Source of the DNA: JAPOQD01 sp964620555
GTDB lineage: Bacteria; Pseudomonadota; Gammaproteobacteria; Pseudomonadales; Halieaceae
Direction of reading: 5' to 3'
Length of the DNA stretch: 32,189 nucleotides
Assembly: GCA_964620555.1 (NCBI GenBank)
Contig: CAZUGZ010000027.1
Span: 1-32,189 of the forward strand
This document shows positions 14,218 to 22,857 of the stretch, piece by piece (positions within the stretch are counted from its first letter, which is position 1; every line of letters begins with the position of its first letter). A program made the position numbers and the translations under genes. Below the pieces are notes generated by a model. The model saw nothing but the letters and a program-made list of their open reading frames with translations, had not been told where the DNA came from and searched no databases.

Positions 14218-15169
14218 ACCAACCGCTGAAACGATCGACGAACTGCTGCAGCAGGTCGGCGGGAAGATCGTTGATGCCGGCGGCGGCCCGGCGACCGCCG
14301 CCACTGGGAAATTGCCGGCACAGTTCGTCCGCCCCGGTCTTGTTGCTGAGTGGCGCCCGCACACTGACCAGGTAATTGCCATTGGCCTTGGCCGTCAATA
14401 CCGCGTGTCCGCGATTGGGATGGGCGTTGGCCAGATCATTGCTGTACACCCCACTGACGCGACGGGCCCAGGCGGCATCGGGCAGAATGAACAGGGCGCC
14501 ACCGGCGCTGACCCGCTCCGGTTGCAACGAGCGGGCTGCGCTCATGTCCTGCCGATAGCCCTGTTGCAGTTTCTCGAAATCCCCCCGGTCATCGTCCATG
14601 AAGGCGAAGGGATCCCGGAAGCGGCGCAGACGCCGAAACAATTCGGCCGGATCGAAGTGCAGGTCCGCGAGAGATGACCCGTAGCCGTTGTAGTTGATAC
14701 AGGTGCCAAGCTCTTCGAGACGGCGCAGGGAAGCCCGGTTCAAGTCCAGGGATTTGGCGAGGGCGCGGGCGCTGTCCAGTAGATTGTCGCCAAAGGCCCC
14801 CACCACGGCCCAGCTCCGGTACGCACCCTGCAGATGGTCGTCGACCAGCATACTGGTGCAGACATTGGCCGCGGTATCGATCCGTGCTTCCAGATTGGGG
14901 TGTTCGGGAATGTCACCGGCGAAGTGATGGTCCGCGTAAAACACCCGGCTTCCCGCTGACAGGACGTTCAGCAGTGCGGCCCGGTTCTTGTCGAGGGATA
15001 CATCCAGCACCGTCACCCGATCGCCCGCGGCAGCGGGCACCCGTTCCAGCAACTGGATATCGCGTTTGACCCCGGTTACCAGGGTCGCCTCCCGGGGCTC
15101 GGCACAGCGAAGTTGCAGCAGGGCGCAGAGCCCATCCGCGTCCCCGTTGAACACATCGTAATCCGCCAT
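14213..15169 (-). CDS. DHH-family phosphoesterase
   Basis: A 318-residue protein of the DHH/DHHA1 superfamily, metal-dependent phosphoesterases that include RecJ, nano-RNases and cyclic-dinucleotide hydrolases. The metal-binding motifs are present: FNGDADGLCALLQL with D10 and D12, VLDVS with D57, and YADHHFAG with D80-H81-H82. The C-terminal DHHA1-like substrate motif appears as PSGGGRRAAAGI (about 288-299). The substrate is not deducible; oligonucleotide or cyclic-dinucleotide cleavage are options. It starts 21 bases after the wbpM-like gene, so it is likely the last gene of that transcript. Its TAG stop lies in the palindrome at 14161-14217. Confidence 0.85.
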   Translation of the reverse strand: MADYDVFNGDADGLCALLQLRCAEPREATLVTGVKRDIQLLERVPAAAGDRVTVLDVSLDKNRAALLNVLSAGSRVFYADHHFAGDIPEHPNLEARIDTAANVCTSMLVDDHLQGAYRSWAVVGAFGDNLLDSARALAKSLDLNRASLRRLEELGTCINYNGYGSSLADLHFDPAELFRRLRRFRDPFAFMDDDRGDFEKLQQGYRQDMSAARSLQPERVSAGGALFILPDAAWARRVSGVYSNDLANAHPNRGHAVLTAKANGNYLVSVRAPLSNKTGADELCRQFPSGGGRRAAAGINDLPADLLQQFVDRFSGWY

Positions 15170-15190
15170 GGTGGACGCTGCCGACGGTCC

Positions 15191-17194
15191 TCAGGAAGCG
15201 CTCGGGAACAGGGCCTGTACGTTGGAGGAGGTCTCGGCACTCTGCTCCCGCTGCCGGTTCCAGAGTTGATCGTGCATGCCCTCGTGCTCCTCAAAACCAC
15301 TCACGGCCTGCAACAACAAGGTTTTGATGCCATCGCAGTCCATCTCCTCACAGTGCTTTTGCAGGTCCTTCAGCCACAGATCGATTTCGTCCAGTGGTGG
15401 ACATTCCTCCTTGGCCCGCATGACCATCGGGTGGGCGGTACCTCTTTCATGACCTTCCATCAGCAACTCCTCGTGTAACTTTTCTCCGGGCCGCAGGCCG
15501 ATGAATTTGATCTCGAGTTCCCCGTCCGGGTGATTGCGGTCCTTGACGGTATAGCCACTCAATCGGATCATGCGCTCCGCCAACTCGGCAATCTTGACCG
15601 GCTTGCCCATGTCCAGCACCAGCACATCGCCGCCCTGGCTGATGGCACTGGCCTGCAACACCAACGACGCAGCCTCCGGAATGGTCATGAAATAGCGGCT
15701 GACTTCGGGGTGGGTCACGGTCAGCGGCCCGCCGGCATGAATCTGTTCGCGAAACAGCGGCACCACGGAACCGGAAGAACCCAGTACGTTGCCGAACCGA
15801 ACCATGCAAAAACGGGTGTGGGCCTGTCTGGCAGCGAGACCCTGACAGATGATTTCGGCGAAGCGTTTGGAGGCACCCATGATATTGGTGGGTCGCACCG
15901 CCTTGTCGGTGGAGACCAGGACAAAGGTCTCGACCTGTGCCTGCACCGCCTCCTCGGCGGTGTTCATCGTGCCGAGCACGTTATTGGCGACACCTTCCAC
16001 TACATTGTATTCGACCATGGGCACGTGCTTGTACGCCGCGGCGTGGTACACGGTCTGTACGGCGAAGGTCTCATACACACTCTTCAACAAACGGCGGTTC
16101 TGCACCGAACCCAGTTTGGCAATCAACTCTGTTTCCAGGCCGGAGTTGCGCACGATGCGGCGCAATTCGCGCTCGATGTTGTAGAGGGCGAGTTCGGAAA
16201 TATCCAGCAGCACCAGGGCGCTGGGATTGGAAAGCAGAATTTGCCGGCACAGCTCGGCACCGATGGAGCCACCGGCACCGGTGACCATCACCACCTTGTG
16301 GGTAATGTAGCGGCGCATCGATCCGGGGTGAGAAGTAACCGGGTCGCGCTCCAGCAATACTTCCAGTTCGATGTCCTGGACCTGGCCGACCCGGGCCTTG
16401 CCCAGCAACAGGTCGTCCAACTTGGGCACGGTGCGTACGTACACTGGCAGGCTCTCCAGCGATTTGATGATATCCCGGCGCCGTTCGACATCCACCGAGG
16501 GCAGGGCCAGCAGCACCTGGGAGATGTCGTGTTCGTGGATCAGGCTTTCCAGTTTGCCGGGTTTTATCACTTGCACGCCGTTGATTACACTGCGCTGCAG
16601 GCGCGGGTCGTCGTCGACGAAAAACAACACGTGGAACTCATTGCCATGGCTCACCGCGGTGAGCAGTTGACGGCCGCTCTCCCCCGCACCGTAAATGATT
16701 ACTTTCTCACAGGCGGAACGAATCTTGCGCTGGTAATGGGCCCGGACCAGCAGGCGGGTACCCCCGATCAGCAACAGGCTGATCGCCCAGTAGAGAAACG
16801 GCAGCGAACGTGGAACCTGTACCTGGCTCAGAAAAATCATGGCCGTCAGCACCATGGTGGAATAGCTGACGCCACGAATCATGGTCCAGGTTGCCTGATG
16901 CCCCATGAAGCGCACCACTGCCCGATACAGCCCCAGACGCAGGAAGATGGCAGCGCTGATCACGGCGGTGGCTGCCGCACAGGCATATTCCCGGGGGCCG
17001 ATGGGGAAATCCACCACTCCCAGACGCAGGGCGATGGCCGACCACAGGGCCAGCGCAATAAAGGCCATGTCCAGCAGCAGCAGAAATGCCTGTTTGATGT
17101 TGCGGGGCAGTTCGACCAACCTTTCCAACGCGGTCACCAAGGTTTCCACGAGGCTGCCGGTCAGGGTTCTGAGCAGTCGAACTGCTGAAGTCAT
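15191..17194 (-). CDS. WbpM/CapD-type membrane nucleoside-diphosphate-sugar 4,6-dehydratase
   Basis: A large inner-membrane enzyme of the family that converts UDP-GlcNAc to the 4-keto-6-deoxy sugar at the start of O-antigen or glycan sugar synthesis. Four to five hydrophobic segments lie in residues 35-150. A first Rossmann domain follows (GAGESG 169-174) and then the catalytic domain (TGAGGSIG 305-312, STDKA 428-432). The usual YxxxK is replaced by M439-x3-K443 (MGASKR), as is typical for the large dehydratases of this group. 667 residues, normal length. The open frame begins at a GTG at 17209, but the ATG at 17194 with GGGAG eight bases ahead is preferred. It follows the wbpL- and wbpV-like genes in the order wbpV-wbpL-wbpM known from P. 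aeruginosa. Confidence 0.9.
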   Translation of the reverse strand: MTSAVRLLRTLTGSLVETLVTALERLVELPRNIKQAFLLLLDMAFIALALWSAIALRLGVVDFPIGPREYACAAATAVISAAIFLRLGLYRAVVRFMGHQATWTMIRGVSYSTMVLTAMIFLSQVQVPRSLPFLYWAISLLLIGGTRLLVRAHYQRKIRSACEKVIIYGAGESGRQLLTAVSHGNEFHVLFFVDDDPRLQRSVINGVQVIKPGKLESLIHEHDISQVLLALPSVDVERRRDIIKSLESLPVYVRTVPKLDDLLLGKARVGQVQDIELEVLLERDPVTSHPGSMRRYITHKVVMVTGAGGSIGAELCRQILLSNPSALVLLDISELALYNIERELRRIVRNSGLETELIAKLGSVQNRRLLKSVYETFAVQTVYHAAAYKHVPMVEYNVVEGVANNVLGTMNTAEEAVQAQVETFVLVSTDKAVRPTNIMGASKRFAEIICQGLAARQAHTRFCMVRFGNVLGSSGSVVPLFREQIHAGGPLTVTHPEVSRYFMTIPEAASLVLQASAISQGGDVLVLDMGKPVKIAELAERMIRLSGYTVKDRNHPDGELEIKFIGLRPGEKLHEELLMEGHERGTAHPMVMRAKEECPPLDEIDLWLKDLQKHCEEMDCDGIKTLLLQAVSGFEEHEGMHDQLWNRQREQSAETSSNVQALFPSAS

Positions 17195-17267
17195 ACCTGG
17201 TTCTCCCACTCGCCGGAAACCGACAATCGTCGGTGCAGCGGCATTGTAGCGCCATTGCCCGCTTTAT

Positions 17268-18248
17268 TTAACCGGAATTATTAACCCTCAGGGTTTTCCA
17301 GACTCCCAGCAGCAGTGGCAGGTAGGCCAGCAGCAACAGGAACGGTGCATGGCCGGGAAACCACAGGGCCAGGCAGGCCAGGGGTAACAACCACAACAGG
17401 TCGATCGCCAACAGCAACAACAGTACCCGGCCGTGGCTGCCCCAATGGCGACTCAGGCGCTGGTAGGCATGCAGATCGTGAGATTCCATGAACCGCTGGC
17501 CAACGGCCATGCGCCACAGCAGGGTCAGCGTTGCGTCCGCCACAAAGGCAGCCAGCAGAATCAACCATACATAGACCCACACAGCGTCCTCCAGGGCGTA
17601 GCCCAGCGCCAGGCAGCCGAACAGAAAGCCCAGCGCAATACTTCCGGAATCACCCATGAAGAGTTTCGCCCTGGGCCAGTTCAGCACCAGAAAACCGGCA
17701 CAGGCACTGGCCAACAGCAGGTTCAGGCTGGTCAACAGCGGGGCTACTTCTGCATGGGCGCCCAGCAGTGCCGCCGCCACGCCCACGAACACGGCCTCGG
17801 TGGCGGCCAGACCGTCCGTTCCATCCATGAAGTTGTACAGGTTCAGCAACCATAGCAGAGCAAAGGCAACCGGCAGCAACAACGACCAGGAGACCTGCCC
17901 GGCCAGCAAATGGGCTGCGGCGAGGGTACATGCCACCGTGTAGAGTGACAGGCGCAGGCTCACTCCCAGTCCGCCGCGATCGTCCAGGAAACCGGTCGTC
18001 GCCAGCAACCCGGCCAGCAACAAAATGAAGCTGAATTCACCGAGCTGATGCCTGCCGAGGAATTGCATCGCCACACAACCCACTGCAAAGGCCACCAATA
18101 ACGGCACCCCACCGCCTCGGGGGAGCGCCGCACGGTGGGCGCTACGGCGCCGGGGGACATCCACAATCTGCCAACGCACGGCCAGCCTTCGATACAGGTA
18201 GCTCAGCAACAGGCTGGCAACGAACGCCAGTGCGTACAGGCGGATCAT
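17268..18248 (-). CDS. WbpL/WecA-type undecaprenyl-phosphate glycosyl-1-phosphate transferase
   Basis: A polytopic inner-membrane enzyme (about ten segments, 326 residues) that transfers a sugar-1-phosphate from a UDP-sugar to undecaprenyl phosphate, the first step of O-antigen or related glycan assembly. Family signatures are all visible: PRGGGVP (43-49), the Asp pair FLDDRGG (88-93), NFMDGTDG (139-146), FMGDSGS (197-203) and the histidine motif HDLHAYQRLS (257-266). The start at 18248 overlaps the end of the upstream epimerase gene by ATGA, indicating translational coupling; the longer frame to 18338 is inside that gene. It is more like WbpL/WecA than MraY because of the HAYQR motif and the polysaccharide context. 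Confidence 0.9.
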   Translation of the reverse strand: MIRLYALAFVASLLLSYLYRRLAVRWQIVDVPRRRSAHRAALPRGGGVPLLVAFAVGCVAMQFLGRHQLGEFSFILLLAGLLATTGFLDDRGGLGVSLRLSLYTVACTLAAAHLLAGQVSWSLLLPVAFALLWLLNLYNFMDGTDGLAATEAVFVGVAAALLGAHAEVAPLLTSLNLLLASACAGFLVLNWPRAKLFMGDSGSIALGFLFGCLALGYALEDAVWVYVWLILLAAFVADATLTLLWRMAVGQRFMESHDLHAYQRLSRHWGSHGRVLLLLLAIDLLWLLPLACLALWFPGHAPFLLLLAYLPLLLGVWKTLRVNNSG

Positions 18249-19120
18249 GCGCCCGCCACCATCTGCACCACCACATCTTCGAACTGCAGCGTCGGCTGCC
18301 AGTTGAATTCCCGGCTCACCGCCCGGTTGCAAAAACACTCCTCCCCGAACAGCTTGTCAAACAGGCCTTCATCCCCCCGGCGCATCACGTCTGCCAGTGC
18401 GCAGCCCAGGCGCCAGGCTGCCGTCGGCGCACCCCAGCCATCCCCGGACCTGTGCAGGGCCGCGCGAATCGCCAGACACAGCCGACGGGTGCTGTAACGT
18501 TCGCCATCGGTCACTTCAAAGCGGGAATAGTCGGCGAGCACCGCGCGTCCCATCAGGCCCAACAACGCCACCAGATCCTCCCTGGCCACCAGTGACCGTG
18601 CCCCCAACTCCGGTGCCATTGGCAGACCATGGCGCACTGCGCGGACCAGGGTCGCCAGGTTACCGGGAACACCGGGCCCGTACACCAGCGCCGGGCGCAC
18701 CACCAGGATCGCCATACCGCGGCCGGCCAATTCCCGCAGTGCCCGTTCGGTGAGCTGCTTGTCGCGGCCATAGGCACTCGCGGCGGCGGCTGCCTTGATG
18801 CTGCTGAGAAAGATGAAACGCCTCACACCCGCTGCCAGCGCCCGTTCCGCCAACTGCAGGGTGGCCCGCTGGTTGACTTCCCGGTAAGTGGCCGGAGCGG
18901 CGCCTTGCTGGGCAACCCCGCCACAGTGGTAGACCGTTTCCACGCCCTCGAACAGGGAACTGTCCAGCGACCCATGGCGCCAGTCCAACTGCACCCGGGT
19001 CCCCTGAACCGCGGGTTTCCGGCGGCGATACTGCAGCAGCAATTGGTCGCCCCTGGCCGCCAGATGCACGGCCAGGGCGGAGCCAATATAACCGCTTGCT
19101 CCGGTAACGAGGGACTTCAT
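18245..19120 (-). CDS. NAD-dependent sugar epimerase/dehydratase (WbpV-like extended SDR)
   Basis: A 291-residue extended short-chain dehydrogenase of the UDP-sugar 4-epimerase/reductase type. Nucleotide binding is by TGASGYIG (6-13). The active site is Ser in FLSSIK (about 106-107) with Y117 and K121 (YGRDK). Proteins at this position in pseudomonad O-antigen loci act as UDP-GlcNAc/GalNAc epimerases or as reductases of the WbpM product; which applies here is unknown. The start at 19120 (MKSLVTGASG) fits the family, while the longer frame to 19168 adds an unlike N-terminus. It is the first gene of a three- or four-gene minus-strand unit and is coupled to the wbpL-like gene. Confidence 0.85.
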   Translation of the reverse strand: MKSLVTGASGYIGSALAVHLAARGDQLLLQYRRRKPAVQGTRVQLDWRHGSLDSSLFEGVETVYHCGGVAQQGAAPATYREVNQRATLQLAERALAAGVRRFIFLSSIKAAAAASAYGRDKQLTERALRELAGRGMAILVVRPALVYGPGVPGNLATLVRAVRHGLPMAPELGARSLVAREDLVALLGLMGRAVLADYSRFEVTDGERYSTRRLCLAIRAALHRSGDGWGAPTAAWRLGCALADVMRRGDEGLFDKLFGEECFCNRAVSREFNWQPTLQFEDVVVQMVAGA

Positions 19121-19230
19121 CCCGACAGTAGCTCCCACTAACGGAGCGTCGACACTGCGCCAGTCCAATTAGCGGGAATTGCTATCATCTCGACGACCTC
19201 GCCGGTTGCCCGGGATTGCTGCTACTGCTG

Positions 19231-19260
19231 TTAAAACAACGGGGAACTGAAGCTCCCCGT
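19231..19260 (-). terminator. Intrinsic terminator after comEA
   Basis: On the minus strand ACGGGGA pairs with TCCCCGT around an 8-base loop (arms 19254-19260 and 19239-19245), followed by TGTTTTA. It lies about 20 bases after the comEA stop and separates it from the polysaccharide genes. The rest of the space to the epimerase start (19121-19230) holds no gene that I can see. Confidence 0.75.
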
Positions 19261-19281
19261 CATGATACTGGCACGCTGCTC

Positions 19282-19575
19282 CTATTCCAAGACAATGCGC
19301 TCGCGGTTGTTGTTGAGAATGGCCTCGCCAATGCCGCGCACCTCCATCAGGTCCTCGACCGCGAAAAAGGGACCGTAGGCCTCTCGATAACGCACGATTT
19401 CCTCGGCCCGGCTGTGGCCGATACCATCCAGTACCTGCGCCAGTTTTTGCGCATCGGCATGGTTGATATTGACCACCACCTCGGCAGGTGTCTCAACGTC
19501 CTGCGCGTGACCAGGTAGCGAAGTGAAAACAGGGCTGGTGCCCAGTACAACGACAAACATCAAGTGTTTCAACAT
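19282..19575 (-). CDS. ComEA-like helix-hairpin-helix DNA-binding protein
   Basis: A 97-residue periplasmic protein. A signal peptide (about 1-25, ending GHAQ) is followed by a short linker and one helix-hairpin-helix module: VVNINHADAQKLAQVLDGIG, then RYREAYGPFFAVEDLMEVRG and IGEAIL. The single-module periplasmic form is typical of gammaproteobacterial ComEA, which binds incoming DNA in the periplasm during type IV pilus-based uptake. The start has a strong AAGGAG. No other competence genes are in the window. A ComEA-type gene beside the O-antigen genes and uvrB is also seen in Pseudomonas. Confidence 0.88.
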   Translation of the reverse strand: MLKHLMFVVVLGTSPVFTSLPGHAQDVETPAEVVVNINHADAQKLAQVLDGIGHSRAEEIVRYREAYGPFFAVEDLMEVRGIGEAILNNNRERIVLE

Positions 19576-19666
19576 AGGTGGAACTCCTTTTCCCTTCGGG
19601 GATGGCCTCTTGCTATCGCCCTATCCAACTTCAGTGTAGCCCATGGTGGTACTGGCGATGCAGCTA

Positions 19667-20359
19667 TTATTCATCCAGATCGGCCAAAATTCCCTGCACT
19701 TTGGCCAGCGGATCGCGCGCCTGGGTAATCGGGCGGCCCACCACCAGGTAGTCACTGCCGCTGGCCATGGCCCGGGCCGGGGTCACTACCCGCCGCTGGT
19801 CCCCGGGTTCGTCCCCCGCCATGCGTATCCCGGGTGTAACCAGCTTGAAATCCTGCCCGCAGAGTTGCCGCAATTCGGCGGCTTCCCGAGCCGAACAGAC
19901 CACGCCGTCCAGTCCGCTGGCGGCGGCCAGCTCGGCCAGTTGCCCTACTTGCCCGGCCAGGCCGCGGCGATACCCCAGTTCCCGCAAATCCACTTCCGAC
20001 AGGCTGGTCAACAGGGTTACGCCAATCAGCAGGGGGGAGCTCTCCAGCCTACCCAGCGCCTCTCGCGCGGCCACCATCATGCGCCTGCCGCCACTGGCAT
20101 GGAGACTGATCATCCACACCCCCAATTCCGCGGCGACCGCCACGGCGGCCGCTACCGTATTGGGAATATCGTGAAATTTGAGATCCAGGAATACCTCGAA
20201 TCCCCTGCCCTGCAACTCTTCCACCAGGGCTGGACCACAGCGGGTAAAGAGCTGTTTGCCGACCTTGAAACGGCACAACCGGGGCTCCAACTGCGCAGCG
20301 AGAGCGAGCGCTTCCCGGGCACTGGCACAATCGAGGGCCACGATCAGCGGGGAACTCAT
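19667..20359 (-). CDS. pyrF: Orotidine 5'-phosphate decarboxylase
   Basis: Catalyses the last step of de novo UMP synthesis, OMP to UMP plus CO2. A 230-residue TIM-barrel with the catalytic DxKxxD motif at 59-64 (DLKFHDIPNT) and the phosphate-binding end VTPGIRMAGDEPGDQRRV and YLVVGRPIT. The start at 20359 overlaps the lapA stop by ATGA. The lapA-pyrF order matches E. coli and Pseudomonas relatives. Confidence 0.97.
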   Translation of the reverse strand: MSSPLIVALDCASAREALALAAQLEPRLCRFKVGKQLFTRCGPALVEELQGRGFEVFLDLKFHDIPNTVAAAVAVAAELGVWMISLHASGGRRMMVAAREALGRLESSPLLIGVTLLTSLSEVDLRELGYRRGLAGQVGQLAELAAASGLDGVVCSAREAAELRQLCGQDFKLVTPGIRMAGDEPGDQRRVVTPARAMASGSDYLVVGRPITQARDPLAKVQGILADLDE

Positions 20360-20640
20360 GAACTATCTGCTACAGGTTTTTCCCGACTTTTGCGATTTTC
20401 CCGGTTGGCCCTGAGCAGCGCGGAGCGCAGGCGCCATATCACGGCGGCCGAACTCAACATACCGAGGCAGGCTCCCAGCGCAAAGGCCAGCAGTAGCCAC
20501 AGCGCGACCGGCCGTTCGGAAAAGGAGACGAGCAACAGGTCCAGGCCAACCGGTGTGTCGTTCTGCACCGCGAACAGAACCCCCAGCGCCAATATCAGCA
20601 GCAGCGTCACAGCGGTGATCGTCCGGTAGAGAATTTTCAC
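20356..20640 (-). CDS. lapA: LapA-domain inner membrane protein
   Basis: A 94-residue protein with two transmembrane segments (about 5-27 and 43-68), separated by a short loop with the conserved N-x-x-P-V pattern (VQNDTPVGLDLLLVSF), then a basic cytoplasmic tail. This is the LapA/YciS (formerly DUF1049) family. In E. coli LapA with LapB adjusts LpxC stability and thus lipopolysaccharide synthesis. No lapB follows here; pyrF does, overlapping by four bases. The gene starts 34 bases after ihfB. Confidence 0.88.
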   Translation of the reverse strand: MKILYRTITAVTLLLILALGVLFAVQNDTPVGLDLLLVSFSERPVALWLLLAFALGACLGMLSSAAVIWRLRSALLRANRENRKSREKPVADSS

Positions 20641-20674
20641 CGTCTGCCCCCGGGGATGGTCGAACCCCGACCGT

Positions 20675-20992
20675 TCAACTGACCCGGTAGGGCCTGGACG
20701 GGGTTACAGTCCGTCCCCGGTTTACCCGTTCCCGCAATGCCTTGCCGGGTTTGAAATGGGGAACGTACTTGCCATCCAGTTGTACGGCGCCGCCGGTTTT
20801 CGGGTTTCGCCCCCGGCGAGGGGCACGGAAATGCAGGGAAAAGCTGCCAAAACCACGAATTTCAATGCGGTCACCAGTCTCCAGCGATTGTGCCATGTGC
20901 TCCAAAATGGTTTTCACCGCCAGTTCAACGTCCTTGGGGGACAATTGTGACTGCCGGGAAGTTATCGCTGCCATCAGTTCCGATTTGGTCAT
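20675..20992 (-). CDS. ihfB: Integration host factor beta subunit
   Basis: The partner of IhfA. 105 residues with the HU/IHF fold: the N-terminal helices (TKSELMAAITSRQSQLSPKD), the GFGSFSLHFRAPR strand and the DNA-inserting arm RRGRNPKTGGAV. The frame extends to 21025, but the ATG at 20992 gives the conserved MTKSEL start. It follows rpsA, the classic rpsA-ihfB order. The roughly 90 bases between them hold no gene; TTGCGT with CAAAAT 17 bases downstream could be an internal promoter, but this is weak. Confidence 0.97.
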   Translation of the reverse strand: MTKSELMAAITSRQSQLSPKDVELAVKTILEHMAQSLETGDRIEIRGFGSFSLHFRAPRRGRNPKTGGAVQLDGKYVPHFKPGKALRERVNRGRTVTPSRPYRVS

Positions 20993-21085
20993 GATCGGCC
21001 TACCCGTTGTGTGATTTGTATCCAAGCCATTGATTCATTGGACTATTTTGCCTACACGCGGGAGAGAACGCAAGCCGTGGACGGG

Positions 21086-22762
21086 TTATCCGTCTTCCAT
21101 CTGCGCCTTGATCAGGTCGCCGATGGTCCCCGGCGAGGTGATTTCGACCTCCTGTTCTTTCATCGACTTCACCGCATCGCGCTCTTCATCGTGATCCTTG
21201 GCCTTGATGGACAGGGACAGACTGCGGTTCTTGCGATCCATACCGATGATCTTGGCCTCTACCGTGTCACCCGGGCTGAGTACGGTGCGGGCGTCTTCCA
21301 CCCGTTCCCGGCTCAGTTCGGAAACCTTGATATAGGCATCCACTTCTTCGGCCAATTCCACCGCCGCACCCCTGGCGTCCACTTCCCGCACCACACCGGT
21401 CACCACCGAACCCTGCTCGTGGCTGGATACATAGTCGCCGAAAGGATCTTTTTGCATTTGCTTGATACCGAGCGAGATACGCTCCCGCTCGGCATCGATG
21501 GAGAGGATCACGGTACGGATTTCATCGCCCTTGTTGTAATTGCGCACCGCCTCTTCGCCGCTTTCATTCCAGGAGATGTCGGACAGGTGAACCAGTCCAT
21601 CAATATTGCCTTCCAGGCCAATGAAAATGCCGAAATCGGTGATGGACTTGATGGCGCCGGTGATGACGTCACCCTTGCTGTACTGGCTGTCGAAGGCCTC
21701 CCAGGGATTCTGCTGGCACTGCTTGAGGCCAAGTGAAATGCGCCGGCGTTCCTGGTCGATTTCCAGCACCATCACCTCCACTTCCTGACCGATCTGAACG
21801 ATGCGGGAGGGATGTACGTTCTTGTTGGTCCAATCCATCTCAGAGACGTGGACCAGACCTTCCACGCCCTCCTCCAATTGCGCGAAACAGCCATAATCCG
21901 TGAGATTGGTAATGATGGACATGACCCGGGTGTTGGCCGGATAGCGGTTTTTTATTTCCGCCCACGGATCTTCGCCCAACTGTTTCAACCCCAGTGAGAC
22001 GCGATTCCGTTCGCGGTCAAAGCGCAGAATCTTGACTTCGATTTCCTGACCCACCTCGACGATTTCGCTGGGATGCTTGATGCGTTTCCAGGCCATGTCG
22101 GTGATGTGAAGCAAACCGTCTATGCCGCCCAGGTCGACGAAAGCCCCGTAATCGGTCAGGTTTTTCACCGTGCCCTGGACCATCATGCCCTCCTGCAGGC
22201 TGGCCAGCAGGGATTCGCGCTCCTCGCTATTGGCGGCCTCCAGCACTGCGCGCCGGGAAACCACCACGTTGTTGCGCTTCTGGTCGAGCTTGATAATCTT
22301 GAATTCGAGTTCTTTGCCCTCCAGATGCAGGGTGTCGTGCAGGGGACGCACATCGACCAGGGAGCCGGGCAGAAAGGCGCGAATGGTATCGATGTCCACG
22401 GTAAAGCCACCCTTGACCTTGCCATTGATAATACCCTTGATCACCGAATCGGTCTCGTGGGCATTTTCCAGTTCCTTCCAGCTTTCGGCGCGCTTGGCCT
22501 TTTCCCGTGACAGGCGGGTTTCGCCAAAACCATCTTCCACCGTTTCCAGCGCCACCTGGACTTCGTCACCGATATTGAGGGTGAACTCGCCACTGGGATC
22601 AACGAACTGCGAGCGGGGAATCACGCCTTCCGACTTGAGCCCGGCGTGAACGGTGACCCACTCCTGATCGATATCGATAATCACTCCGGTGACGATGGAA
22701 CCGGACTTCATATCGACGGATTTCAGGGATTCTTCAAACAGTTCAGCGAAGCTTTCGCTCAT
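21086..22762 (-). CDS. rpsA: 30S ribosomal protein S1
   Basis: 558 residues, one residue from the E. coli length. Six S1 (OB-fold) repeats are visible, with recurrent LTDYGAFVDLGGIDGLLHITD, LTDYGCFAQLEEGVEGLVHVSE and ITDFGIFIGLEGNIDGLVHLSD blocks in repeats 3-5. Repeats 1-2 bind the ribosome and the rest bind mRNA, unfolding structured initiation sites. The ATG at 22762 has no good Shine-Dalgarno sequence (ACCCCCA precedes it) but does have strong hairpins upstream. In E. coli this gene is likewise translated without a clear SD and is repressed by S1. It lies 77 bases after cmk. Confidence 0.98.
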   Translation of the reverse strand: MSESFAELFEESLKSVDMKSGSIVTGVIIDIDQEWVTVHAGLKSEGVIPRSQFVDPSGEFTLNIGDEVQVALETVEDGFGETRLSREKAKRAESWKELENAHETDSVIKGIINGKVKGGFTVDIDTIRAFLPGSLVDVRPLHDTLHLEGKELEFKIIKLDQKRNNVVVSRRAVLEAANSEERESLLASLQEGMMVQGTVKNLTDYGAFVDLGGIDGLLHITDMAWKRIKHPSEIVEVGQEIEVKILRFDRERNRVSLGLKQLGEDPWAEIKNRYPANTRVMSIITNLTDYGCFAQLEEGVEGLVHVSEMDWTNKNVHPSRIVQIGQEVEVMVLEIDQERRRISLGLKQCQQNPWEAFDSQYSKGDVITGAIKSITDFGIFIGLEGNIDGLVHLSDISWNESGEEAVRNYNKGDEIRTVILSIDAERERISLGIKQMQKDPFGDYVSSHEQGSVVTGVVREVDARGAAVELAEEVDAYIKVSELSRERVEDARTVLSPGDTVEAKIIGMDRKNRSLSLSIKAKDHDEERDAVKSMKEQEVEITSPGTIGDLIKAQMEDG

Positions 22763-22781
22763 TGGGGGTACCTGCAGTCAG

Positions 22782-22857
22782 CCGCGCCACCAGTTGGCGC
22801 GGGGTAGTTGGCCTGTGTCTGCCGTCGAACCAGTCCTGGTCAACGTTCGGGGCAGAC
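22782..22857 (-). promoter_or_regulatory. Structured rpsA leader (candidate S1 autoregulatory site)
   Basis: Two hairpins on the minus strand between cmk and rpsA. The first has an outer stem GTCTGCC/GGCAGAC (22851-22857 with 22817-22823) and an inner stem ACCAG-GA-CTGGT (22829-22840), and includes the last cmk codons. The second is CCGCGCCA/TGGCGCGG (22795-22802 with 22782-22789) with a 5-base loop, 19 bases before the ATG. Confidence 0.55.

Noticed and set aside
15530..17188. A 552-codon plus-strand frame opposite the wbpM-like gene, and similar long frames opposite pheT, uvrB, aroA and tyrA
   Set aside because: These are antisense shadows produced by high-GC third positions. None has family-like sequence or a ribosome binding site.
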